A DNA stretch of 26,008 nt from a virus: IMG/VR virus record IMGVR_UViG_3300024265_000192, positions 1-26,008 of that record; one strand, 5' to 3'. Within the stretch, counting starts at the first letter, position 1; each line of letters starts with the position of its first letter. This document shows, in pieces, positions 1 to 5,469 of the stretch. Both the position numbers and the translations under genes were made by a program. The notes beneath the pieces were generated by a model, which was not told the DNA's origin, ran no database searches, and worked only from the letters and a program-made list of their open reading frames with translations.

Positions 1-155
1 GTATATTTCGGGATGCTGCGCCAATGCCTTCTCAAGATACGGAGTGCGAATTTCATTATCTCTACCTGACCCACGCATTTAAAACCTGCCCTCTCTAAAC
101 CAAGATCCATACCACCGCAACCGGAACATAACGATAGAAAATTCAACTTATGCAA
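1..155 (-). CDS. DNA (cytosine-5-)-methyltransferase, N-terminal fragment (cut by window edge)
   Basis: Reading the minus strand from a TTG at 155 gives a frame open to the window edge. It has LNFLSLCSGCGGMDLGLER near the N-terminus and then GQVEI. This is motif I (SAM binding, the FSGxGG loop) and the start of motif II of the C5-cytosine methyltransferase family. About 51 residues are present; the catalytic PCQ motif and target recognition domain lie outside. There is no ATG before motif I. TTG at 155 is preceded by a purine-rich GGAGCGGGGGA and lies 4 nt after the csrA stop, so co-translation with csrA is likely. Phages and mobile elements often carry such orphan methylases for self-protection, but a host restriction-modification gene cannot be excluded. 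The family call is secure from the motif; the start is inferred. Confidence 0.85.
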   Translation of the reverse strand, partial: MHKLNFLSLCSGCGGMDLGLERAGFKCVGQVEIMKFALRILRRHWRSIPKY

Positions 156-158
156 ATC

Positions 159-401
159 TTAATCCCCCGCTCCGGACCATGAACCAACCCGCGGGCGCCG
201 CTGAACCGGTTTCCGGCGATCACAGCCCTCTTTTTTAATGCGTTCGGTTATCTCTGCCCGGTCGACCGTCACCTCTCTGACAGCTTCGATCCCGATCCTT
301 GCCCGCTGGCCGCGAATCGCGATCGATTTCACTGTGATCGGCTCAACGCCCGGAACCGTTATTATAATATCCTCGCCAAGATTTCGGTCTAATGCTAACA
401 T
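159..401 (-). CDS. csrA: CsrA-family RNA-binding translational regulator with C-terminal extension
   Basis: CsrA dimers bind GGA motifs in mRNA leaders and block or alter translation. The protein starts MLALDRNLGEDIIIT, continues with VKSIAIRGQRARIGIEA and has REVTVDRAEI, matching the five-strand CsrA fold, including the N-terminal LxLxR..GE and the GIEAPREVxVxRxEI-like segment. I chose ATG 401 rather than the ATG at 422 because it gives the canonical CsrA N-terminus and has GGAAAGGA just upstream. The product is 80 aa, longer than the usual 60-70, with a basic tail (KKEGCDRRKPVQRRPR) of unknown role. It follows a hairpin terminator at 435-471, so it needs its own promoter or read-through; a weak TATAGT lies upstream. 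The methyltransferase fragment follows immediately. Confidence 0.9.
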   Translation of the reverse strand: MLALDRNLGEDIIITVPGVEPITVKSIAIRGQRARIGIEAVREVTVDRAEITERIKKEGCDRRKPVQRRPRVGSWSGAGD

Positions 402-434
402 GGGCTTCCTTTCCAAAAACAACTAAACACTATA

Positions 435-455
435 AACCAAAAACTAAAAACTGAA
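435..455. repeat. Dispersed A-rich repeat, copy 1
   Basis: A 21-bp unit beginning AACCAAAAACTAAAAACT. It matches 1992-2012 in inverted orientation at 20 of 21 positions, and a looser A-rich version occupies 2634-2670. All three lie between genes in the left part of the window; none was seen in the right part. Copy 1 supplies the T-tract of the terminator. Confidence 0.6.
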
Positions 456-471
456 CGCCGGACAGGCGTTC
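435..471 (-). terminator. Rho-independent terminator between 528 gene and csrA
   Basis: On the minus strand a perfect 7-bp stem GAACGCC/GGCGTTC (453-459 with 465-471, loop of 5) is followed by AGTTTTTAGTTTTTGG. It would end transcripts coming from the 761/985 genes before csrA. The T-rich tract is a copy of the dispersed AACTAAAAACT-type repeat also found near 2000 and 2650. Confidence 0.7.
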
Positions 472-527
472 AAACCCGCCCGGCTTTCAAAAGAAATAAT
501 AAGCGCCCGCTACGCACGGACACGTGT

Positions 528-761
528 TCAGGACAATATCTTTAAATCTCGAACAGCCATCTCGACCGCCCTGACGATAGCGGACTCCGAGATAGCGCCC
601 TCAATAGCTCGGCTGACGGCACACTCTATCTTATTGGATAATTGTTCCGGGGTAAGAGCGACACGCATATACTCTAACAGATTGCAACAATCCTGACTCG
701 TAGCCATACCCACATTGGCCCTGCTTCTGATTGCATCCAATTCACATTTATTTATTGCCAT
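528..761 (-). CDS. Hypothetical small protein (77 aa)
   Basis: Not recognised. The protein begins MAINKCELDAIRSRANVG and is mostly amphipathic helix, with CCNLLEY and a C-terminal half rich in Ala/Ile/Glu (CAVSRAIEGAISESAIVRAV) that could form a helical bundle. No membrane segment or catalytic motif is visible. I chose ATG 761 over 788 because it has AAGGGA six bases upstream and lies 2 nt after the stop of the preceding Cys-rich gene, implying translational coupling. It is the last gene before the terminator at 435-471. Its operon neighbours suggest an accessory phage or mobile-element gene, but no function can be assigned. Confidence 0.65.
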   Translation of the reverse strand: MAINKCELDAIRSRANVGMATSQDCCNLLEYMRVALTPEQLSNKIECAVSRAIEGAISESAIVRAVEMAVRDLKILS

Positions 762-763
762 AA

Positions 764-985
764 TTATTCCCTTATTTCTATATGCCAAAGACAGTCACCA
801 TCGGCGGAACATGTTTCAGGATCACAATCTGTCAAATAACCCGCCTTACAATCCATATGAGAGCCACAGCACGTAGCGCCACCACACGGCACGAGATCGT
901 CAACCTTACAGCCACAATCACCACTCGTAAGCCCGTCATACCCGTTATCTTCCAGATACTTTTTAACGATCTCTTTAACGGTCAT
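764..985 (-). CDS. Cysteine-rich small phage-type protein (73 aa)
   Basis: Begins MTVKEIVKKYLEDNGYDGL and then has nine cysteines in 50 residues: CGC, CGGATCC, C.AGYLTDC and later CSADGDC. The pattern of a short N-terminal helix, NGYDGL, then DCGCKVDDLVPCG resembles an unnamed family of small proteins common in phage genomes. From memory, members have CGC..DDL.PC followed by a second Cys cluster, suggesting metal binding, probably zinc. This is recognition by eye only. The start has AAGGA about nine bases upstream. The gene is coupled to the 761 gene on its 3' side and lies 47 nt downstream of the nuclease-like gene. Confidence 0.75.
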   Translation of the reverse strand: MTVKEIVKKYLEDNGYDGLTSGDCGCKVDDLVPCGGATCCGSHMDCKAGYLTDCDPETCSADGDCLWHIEIRE

Positions 986-1032
986 TTTTTCACGTCCTTT
1001 CCTTCGCTAAATATAATATTTTTAAAAACTCC

Positions 1033-1569
1033 TCACCGCTCTTTATCTAATTCTTTTTTAAACCTCATTATCAATCGCTCTGATATCTGCGCCTCTTCCT
1101 CAATACTATACCCCCTCCGCCTTACAGCTTCTATGCGCACTCTGCACGTTTCACCTACCTCAATGAAGCCTATCTCATCGTATTTCATTACCTCTCTTCT
1201 GATATGCGGTAACCCGTCATAGACGCCTTCCGGCATAGCTATGTAAGTACGAAATCCAAACTGTGAATATGTTTTAGCCTGAAAATATGCCTCAGGGAAA
1301 TTGCGTAGCTTTAACTCAATAGCAAAAAGATCTGAATGATATATCTCTGGCCGATCACCCTGACCAATGGTTTTTCTTATATCGGACCGCGACCTCGGTG
1401 TTCGGCGACTTAAATCACGGACAGCATTGACATTACAAATGATCCCAACTATGTCAGGGACAAACTGGCCGTGAAAACCACAAGCCAGCTCTGTCGCTGT
1501 AAAATCCGAGCGTTCCTTAAGCCACTCCTGAACCGTAAACAACATATCGTGTTCTTTTGCAAATTCCAT
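1033..1569 (-). CDS. PD-(D/E)XK nuclease-like protein (178 aa)
   Basis: Counting from the ATG at 1569, the protein has an N-terminal helical region (VQEWLKERSDFTATEL), then VPDIVGII (Pro38-Asp39) and FAIELKLRN (Glu85-x-Lys87), then a helix with FQAKTYSQFG and a strand RTYIAMPE. The PD...ExK spacing followed by a helix and a strand is the signature of the PD-(D/E)XK nuclease fold, used by restriction enzymes, Holliday resolvases and MmcB-like repair proteins. Which branch is unclear. The open frame runs on to 1800, but I start at 1569 because AAGGA lies seven bases upstream and the upstream frame reads as intergenic sequence. The C-terminus is a basic helix. Possible roles are phage DNA processing or restriction; catalysis is inferred from the motif only. 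Confidence 0.65.
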   Translation of the reverse strand: MEFAKEHDMLFTVQEWLKERSDFTATELACGFHGQFVPDIVGIICNVNAVRDLSRRTPRSRSDIRKTIGQGDRPEIYHSDLFAIELKLRNFPEAYFQAKTYSQFGFRTYIAMPEGVYDGLPHIRREVMKYDEIGFIEVGETCRVRIEAVRRRGYSIEEEAQISERLIMRFKKELDKER

Positions 1570-1744
1570 CTTCGTGTCCTTCGTGGTTAAATTTTTCAAT
1601 TCATGATCCGGCGGAAAAAGGAGGATAACCGCCGGATCAAACCGCCTTTTTGGCTTGGCGCCAAACAGCCCCAGAACGCCGGGGGACGATAACTGCCGCC
1701 TTTTGTCATCCTGACCGGTAAGCAGTACCGTCATACCATGCAAA

Positions 1745-1987
1745 CTACGCGACTCTCGGAAAATTTGCTTTGTAATTGACCTTAACGTAATCATATACAT
1801 CTTGCGGAGTAAGCCGCTTAGTCCCGCGTTTGGTACCTTTTTCGGTATATGCCCGCAACAACTTCCTCTCGATCAGCTTATATACCTTACTCTTAGAGCA
1901 TGCAAGCTTAGCAGCGATCTGAGCGACTGTAACAAAACCGTCCGGGTCGATCTCTTCGGCATTAAATTTTATAGGAGCCTTACTCAT
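1745..1987 (-). CDS. Helix-turn-helix DNA-binding protein (excisionase/MerR-like)
   Basis: 80 aa. The segment from residue 17, DGFVTVAQIAAKLACSKSKV followed by YKLIERKLLRAY, is a classical winged-HTH or excisionase-type motif (HTH_17-like). A turn of basic residues (TEKGTKRGTKRL) then leads to TPQDVYDYVKVNY, the usual C-terminal helix of such proteins. These act as excisionases or repressors in mobile elements. No strong Shine-Dalgarno sequence is visible upstream; instead an A-rich dispersed repeat (1992-2012) occupies that position. The gene is followed by 175 nt without a confident gene, holding a TTGGCGCCAA palindrome at 1655-1664, then the nuclease-like gene. It could direct integration or excision with the integrase at 5470, but the distance and opposite strand leave this open. 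Confidence 0.75.
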   Translation of the reverse strand: MSKAPIKFNAEEIDPDGFVTVAQIAAKLACSKSKVYKLIERKLLRAYTEKGTKRGTKRLTPQDVYDYVKVNYKANFPRVA

Positions 1988-1991
1988 GGTT

Positions 1992-2012
1992 TTCAGTCTT
2001 TAGTTTTTGGTT
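1992..2012. repeat. Dispersed A-rich repeat, copy 2 (inverted)
   Basis: On the minus strand this is the same 21-bp unit as 435-455 with one mismatch. It sits directly upstream of the HTH gene start at 1987. Confidence 0.6.
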
Positions 2013-2045
2013 TTTAGTTAACTTCCATGCTGCTATGAATCTGTA

Positions 2046-2615
2046 TCATTTTAATGCCATAACAACCCCATCACCGCCGTCGAACTCAAACAACCCTTTA
2101 TGGTCTGAGGTCGCAATCATTCGAGGGTTCGGAACATTTTCAACGATTGTAATTATTAAGGAACTTCCAAACCTTATCTCTCCGATCTCAAGGTTTGCTC
2201 TGCCGACGCCGGATCCCTTACATTCAGGACATTGGTTCTCCGTCCTAATCCGGCCTATCCCCTCACAATAACCACATTCGTGCTTCGTCTCGCATTCACA
2301 TTTATGTCGACCTGAACCGTTACACATGTCGCACCGCAACCGCTGATATTTATCGCCGTTGCAATGGTTGCATAGTTTACCTACGACTTCCGGAGGCATC
2401 AGGATAGGAGAATCATCTTTTAAGTAGGACCATTTTGTGGAGAATATTTCCGATATCTTTGGGACGCGCCCCTCGCTATCAGGCTCATCGGTTTTGGCCC
2501 GAATTAGTATCATGCCATCACACGCACATTTATATCCCCCAATACAAAAGGGGTTTTCAATAAGATATTGACTCGTACTGGGGGCCGCACAAAATGCCTC
2601 AAAATTTATGTCCAT
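2046..2615 (-). CDS. DnaJ-type zinc-finger protein without J domain (189 aa)
   Basis: The central part, residues 82-136, has repeated CxxC pairs of the DnaJ central-domain type: CNHC (82-85), CDMCNGSG (95-102), KCEC (105-108), CGYCEGIG (114-121) and CPECKGSG (129-136). This should bind two zinc ions and is known to contact unfolded polypeptides in DnaJ. No J domain (HPD) is present. The N-terminal 80 residues (with FCIGGYKCACDG) and the C-terminal strand-rich part ending FDGGDGVVMALK are not recognised. ATG 2615 has a good GAGGTGA six bases upstream. Similar stand-alone zinc-finger proteins occur in phage accessory regions. It may be the first sizeable gene of the leftward operon. Confidence 0.75.
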   Translation of the reverse strand: MDINFEAFCAAPSTSQYLIENPFCIGGYKCACDGMILIRAKTDEPDSEGRVPKISEIFSTKWSYLKDDSPILMPPEVVGKLCNHCNGDKYQRLRCDMCNGSGRHKCECETKHECGYCEGIGRIRTENQCPECKGSGVGRANLEIGEIRFGSSLIITIVENVPNPRMIATSDHKGLFEFDGGDGVVMALK

Positions 2616-2633
2616 TTTTTTTCACCTCAAGTA

Positions 2634-2670
2634 ACTCAAAATTAAAAACTCAAAACTAAAAACTAATTAA
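2634..2670. repeat. Dispersed A-rich repeat, copy 3
   Basis: A run of AACTCAAAA, AAAAACTCAAAA and CTAAAAACTAATT units between the zinc-finger gene and the mini-ORF at 2725. It is related to, but more degenerate than, the copies at 435 and 1992. Confidence 0.5.
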
Positions 2671-2725
2671 TCTGTGGTTCTGTTGGCGGTGTTTCGTCGC
2701 GTCCTTGCTTGGGGTCATTGTCCAT
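2663..2725 (-). CDS. Possible 20-residue peptide
   Basis: A minus-strand ATG at 2725 encodes MDNDPKQGRDETPPTEPQIN and stops inside the A-rich repeat. AAGGA lies about ten bases upstream, a little far. The composition (acidic, Pro-rich, no hydrophobic residues) reads like a disordered phage peptide rather than random sequence, but the length is too short to be sure. It would be the first gene of the leftward operon, 47 nt ahead of the zinc-finger gene. Confidence 0.3.
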   Translation of the reverse strand: MDNDPKQGRDETPPTEPQIN

Positions 2726-2745
2726 AAAAATATTTTCCTTTCCCC

Positions 2746-2773
2746 TTGACATTTCCCGTCAACTCGCTATAAT
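2746..2773 (+). promoter_or_regulatory. Near-perfect sigma-70 promoter
   Basis: TTGACA (2746-2751) and TATAAT (2768-2773) with a 16-bp spacer, both consensus hexamers. Transcription should start near 2780 and run rightwards to the small gene at 2986, leaving a leader of about 200 nt. A GTG at 2780 and ATG at 2783 lie at the expected start and open a frame to 2839 (MKIIRVDGGQTYFSFFAF), so a leaderless peptide is possible. The region 2616-2985 otherwise holds repeats and the mini-ORF at 2725; a TATAAT on the minus strand near 2791-2796 may belong to a weaker leftward promoter. Confidence 0.75.
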
Positions 2774-2912
2774 CCCATCGTGATGAAAATTATACGCGTC
2801 GACGGAGGCCAAACTTATTTTTCCTTTTTCGCATTTTAAGGTCCCGGTTAAGGTCTAACCAAAGCCTTCTGTATATAACATACACCATATACACACCCTG
2901 TCAAGTGGAGAG

Positions 2913-2940
2913 CCTTGAAAAACCTTGAAATAACCTGAAA
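2913..2940 (+). repeat. Three direct repeats CCTTGAAA, one helical turn apart
   Basis: CCTTGAAA at 2913-2920, CCTTGAAA at 2923-2930 and a degenerate CCTGAAA at 2934-2940. The 10-11 bp spacing places all copies on the same face of the helix. They lie 46 bp upstream of the start at 2986 and downstream of the promoter, a suitable place for an autoregulatory operator of the adjacent DNA-binding-like protein. Confidence 0.5.
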
Positions 2941-2985
2941 AAAAATGTAGTTATGCCCGTGAGCATAGCTAAAATGGAGATTGTG

Positions 2986-3309
2986 ATGGCTAAAAAAAAT
3001 ATAAAAAGATCGTTCACCGTCGATATAGTTGAAGATTTATCGGACGAATTCGAGGATTTCCGGGTCAAAGCCGGTTTTACAAAATGGCAGGCTATTACCG
3101 GCGCCCTTAAGGCGTATATGGCCCTTCCAGCCGATGTCCAGGTTGCTCTTAACTCTCCTGATATGACCGTCAACGCCGCTGGCAAGCTGATCACAGACAA
3201 GATATGCGATCTTGAGCGGATCCGTCTTTTGGGCAAACTCGACCCTGACCAAGTCGCTTATCTTCAAGAGCTAACAAAAGAAGTAACTGAACATCTTTCC
3301 GGGTCATGA
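2986..3309 (+). CDS. Small protein, possibly ribbon-helix-helix-like regulator (107 aa)
   Basis: Begins MAKKNIKRSFTVDIVEDLSD, continues EFEDFRVKAGFTKWQAITGALKAYMAL and has a C-terminal half with a helical segment ending LQELTKEVTEHLSGS. A basic N-terminus, one beta-strand-like stretch (RSFTVDIV) and two helices is the pattern of Arc/MetJ-type DNA-binding domains, but similarity is weak. I chose ATG 2986 over ATG 2953 because GGAGA lies five bases upstream of it. The gene is downstream of the strong promoter at 2746-2773 and of the CCTTGAAA repeats, compatible with self-regulation. No enzyme motif is visible. It might instead be a plasmid-copy or mobile-element protein of unknown role. Confidence 0.65.
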   Translation: MAKKNIKRSFTVDIVEDLSDEFEDFRVKAGFTKWQAITGALKAYMALPADVQVALNSPDMTVNAAGKLITDKICDLERIRLLGKLDPDQVAYLQELTKEVTEHLSGS

Positions 3310-3319
3310 AGTTTTTTTC

Positions 3320-3386
3320 TTGCTTTTGCTGTTTCATCCTTGTTATACTATAGGCGTTGTATGTATTTGGGTATAGGTAAATACCT
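3320..3386 (+). promoter_or_regulatory. Possible promoter and small palindrome upstream of the secreted-protein gene
   Basis: TTGCTT (3320-3325) and TATACT (3344-3349) with an 18-bp spacer form a plausible sigma-70 promoter. About 25 bp further on, AGGTA-AA-TACCT (3375-3386) is a short inverted repeat that could be an operator or leader hairpin. No factor can be named. Confidence 0.4.
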
Positions 3387-3425
3387 GATTTAACACGTTC
3401 CAAATCCTGATATTAAGGTAAGAAA

Positions 3426-5030
3426 ATGCGAAAGGGTACGATTATGAAAAAACGAATGATTGTTATTGTGGCAGTTCTGTTGTGTGGTTTGTTCACCGGT
3501 TCTCCTGATCTTTTAGGTGCGATCATATACGATTCCGGACAGGAGTATGATATTGATTTTGTACTTAATGATAAGGTTTACGTATGGAACAATGCCGGCT
3601 ATGAACCAACAACACTGAATTTGCTTACAGGGAGCGTTCTGCCTGAATTACACGTCTGGGATACAAGTCAGATCAATATTTGGGATGGAAGGATAGCTGG
3701 CGTATTTCGGGCGTGGGACAGTAGCTGGGTTACTATGTCCGGGGGCGTGGCAAACGGCCTTTTCGAGGTATATAATTTTGCTGACATTACGGGCGGATAT
3801 ATAAAGGATTTCCAGTCTGAAAGTTATAGTTTTTCCACCATATCCTACACAGCTTTAGAGTCTTTGCGCGTTAATTCAAGCAGCATAGTTGACATCGATA
3901 ATACTTCGATAGATCTATCTGCAACGGTCCACCATGACGCGATCCTCACTATCGACAGCGCTACTGTCGGTGGCGATCTTGCTCTCGATAGTAATAGTCA
4001 GCTTATCATATTTGGCGGTACTTTCGGCGGCATCTTCGATCTTAGAGATAACAGTGTTATGACGATACACGGAAACAATTTCAATTACGACTGTAACGAT
4101 ATTATCACTGATCTCACCGGCGTACTCACGGGCACTTTAATCAACGGCGATCCGATTAACAACCGTTTTTACATTTACGAAAACGCCGCCATTATTCTCG
4201 TTTGCGAACCTATCCCGCTTCCACCGGAGGCCCATATCAGCGGCGGACCCTATGTTATCCGTGTCGGCGATTCCCTCATACTGGACGCCAGCGGTTCAAG
4301 CGATCCTGACGGCGATATTGTTTCCTTCCTGTGGGATCTAGATGACGATGGAGTTTTTGAAACTACTGGAGATGACCGGCCAATTTTTGAAGTAAGCTAC
4401 TCATACTTAGAATCACTTGGGCTTCTTATCAATCACGAATACACAATTCACTTGAAAACGGTTGACAATGACAATATGAGCGATACCGTCAATATTACGC
4501 TTATGATCGTTCCGAAGCCTGCGTTTCAGGTTGCTCTTGATATTAAGCCCGGCAGCTGTCCGAATCCGGTTAATACCAGAAGCTCCGGTGTGCTACCAGT
4601 GGCTATATTAGGATCGAATGATCTTGATGTAACTATGATAGATCCCGCCTCTATCCGGCTTGCCGGCGTAGAACCCTTGCGAAGTAGTATCGAAGATGTA
4701 GCGACGCCCGCCCCGGATATTGCAGACTGCAACTGCGTAGGTACCGGCCCGGATGGTTTGCTTGATCTTACCTTGAAATTTAGGACCCAGGCGATCATAG
4801 AAGCTACCGGCGATATTGACGACGGCGATATAATAACCCTGGAGCTTACAGGCATTTTATACGATTCGGCAGCTCGCGAAATACCAATAGCCGGTCATGA
4901 TTGTATACTGATTAGGGGCAAGCACAGAGCCTATAATAATGCTGATACGAACAGAGATGGCTTTGTTGATGGTACTGACTTTTTAATATTAAGTGAAAAC
5001 TGGCTCACCTGTACCGTGGAAACTCAGTGA
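3426..5030 (+). CDS. Secreted PKD-domain protein with dockerin-like C-terminus (534 aa)
   Basis: A Sec signal peptide (MKKRMIVIVAVLLCGLFTG..., counted from Met7) is followed by a beta-strand-rich part with repeated short 'xxSxVTMSGG'-type turns (residues 70-240), likely a beta-helix. Next comes a PKD domain (about 267-362, with DASGSSDPDGDIVSFLWDLD). Then comes a domain opening IKPGSCPNPVN (about 372-498) that is frequent in Planctomycetota exoproteins, and a single dockerin/EF-hand-like loop (505-527, DTNRDGFVDGTDF). It should be exported and act at the cell surface; the C-terminal loop probably binds calcium and may mediate attachment. No catalytic domain is seen. Two starts are possible, ATG 3426 (AAGG upstream) and ATG 3444 (AAAGGG upstream, cleaner signal peptide). 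It resembles a host gene and is the best hint to the host lineage. Confidence 0.85.
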   Translation: MRKGTIMKKRMIVIVAVLLCGLFTGSPDLLGAIIYDSGQEYDIDFVLNDKVYVWNNAGYEPTTLNLLTGSVLPELHVWDTSQINIWDGRIAGVFRAWDSSWVTMSGGVANGLFEVYNFADITGGYIKDFQSESYSFSTISYTALESLRVNSSSIVDIDNTSIDLSATVHHDAILTIDSATVGGDLALDSNSQLIIFGGTFGGIFDLRDNSVMTIHGNNFNYDCNDIITDLTGVLTGTLINGDPINNRFYIYENAAIILVCEPIPLPPEAHISGGPYVIRVGDSLILDASGSSDPDGDIVSFLWDLDDDGVFETTGDDRPIFEVSYSYLESLGLLINHEYTIHLKTVDNDNMSDTVNITLMIVPKPAFQVALDIKPGSCPNPVNTRSSGVLPVAILGSNDLDVTMIDPASIRLAGVEPLRSSIEDVATPAPDIADCNCVGTGPDGLLDLTLKFRTQAIIEATGDIDDGDIITLELTGILYDSAAREIPIAGHDCILIRGKHRAYNNADTNRDGFVDGTDFLILSENWLTCTVETQ

Positions 5031-5044
5031 TAAGCGAGAAAGAG

Positions 5045-5239
5045 ATGGACTGGAAGAAAATATTAAAATGGGCGCTGATAATATTCTTCGCTTCGGTCCT
5101 TTTTCATTTAGCCGAGGACGCCATCGACGGCGCCCTCGCTGAATTAGCGAAAGCCAAGCGACACAGTTACCGCAAGCAGTTAGGCACAAAGCGAGTAAGA
5201 CACTTCACCCCCGACGAAGTTTTGTCAGGTAGCCAATAG
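5045..5239 (+). CDS. Small single-pass membrane protein (64 aa)
   Basis: Begins MDWKKILKWALIIFFASVLF, giving one transmembrane helix at residues 6-24, then an acidic helix (AEDAIDGALAELAKAK) and a basic, soluble C-terminus (KRHSYRKQLGTKRVRHF). I prefer ATG 5045; a GTG at 5027 overlaps the stop of the secreted-protein gene (GTGA) and is also possible, adding six residues. The gene is close enough downstream to share that gene's transcript. No family is recognised. It could be an accessory anchor or a small phage membrane protein; evidence is limited to the hydrophobic helix and operon position. Confidence 0.55.
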   Translation: MDWKKILKWALIIFFASVLFHLAEDAIDGALAELAKAKRHSYRKQLGTKRVRHFTPDEVLSGSQ

Positions 5240-5466
5240 GTAGCCAGTACCCATACAAAATATAAGCTATATACTCCATATACACAGAGACGCGAAAAAG
5301 AAAATAACCAGATAAGTCATTAAAACCCAGTTACTTAACCAATATAGCTTATCCCTGCCGATGTAGCTCAATGGTAGAGCGCAGCTTTCGTAAGTTTAAG
5401 CTGAGGTTTATAAGTTATTACAAATAAACAGATTATGAAATCGTGGTGTCTAATAGGTAGCCAGTA
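5228..5466. other. Probable integrase attachment region (att core plus arm-type sites)
   Basis: Immediately upstream of the integrase lie three copies of GGTAGCCA (5228-5235, 5239-5246, 5456-5463); the last two sit in a 15-bp direct repeat AATAGGTAGCCAGTA (5235-5249 and 5452-5466). An 11-bp perfect inverted repeat ATAAGCTATAT/ATATAGCTTAT (5262-5272, 5342-5352) flanks a stretch without genes, and a tRNA-like 5' half (5357-5393) follows. Direct repeats surrounding a tRNA-derived core next to a tyrosine integrase is the usual architecture of attP or attL/attR. The exact crossover point and whether this is integrated or circular DNA cannot be told from one end. Confidence 0.6.
5357..5407 (+). pseudogene. 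tRNA-Thr(CGT)-like 5' half, interrupted in the anticodon loop
   Basis: GCCGATG (acceptor), TA, GCTC-AATGGTA-GAGC (D arm), G, CAGCT (anticodon stem) and TTCGTAA (anticodon loop with CGT at 5389-5391) form a normal tRNA 5' half. The 3' stem AGCTG and AGGT are present at 5399-5407, but five extra bases GTTTA separate them from the loop. Beyond 5407 there is no T arm and no acceptor complement CATCGGC, so no functional tRNA is encoded. Anticodon loops are common crossover points for tyrosine integrases. Confidence 0.7.
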
Positions 5467-5469
5467 AAA

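Noticed and set aside
782-1222. Plus-strand open frame over the small minus-strand genes
   Set aside because: Product rich in Thr/Ile/Ser with no recognisable pattern; the opposite strand holds well-supported small genes with ribosome sites.
1655-1664. TTGGCGCCAA palindrome as an operator
   Set aside because: A 10-bp palindrome alone, with no promoter or second copy nearby, is too weak to name as a site.
1570-1800. N-terminal extension of the nuclease-like protein to 255 aa
   Set aside because: The extension overlaps the HTH gene, has an intergenic-repeat-derived TTKDTK, and the ATG at 1569 has a good ribosome site.
5357-5430. Functional tRNA-Thr
   Set aside because: The T arm and the 3' acceptor strand are missing and the anticodon loop holds five extra bases.
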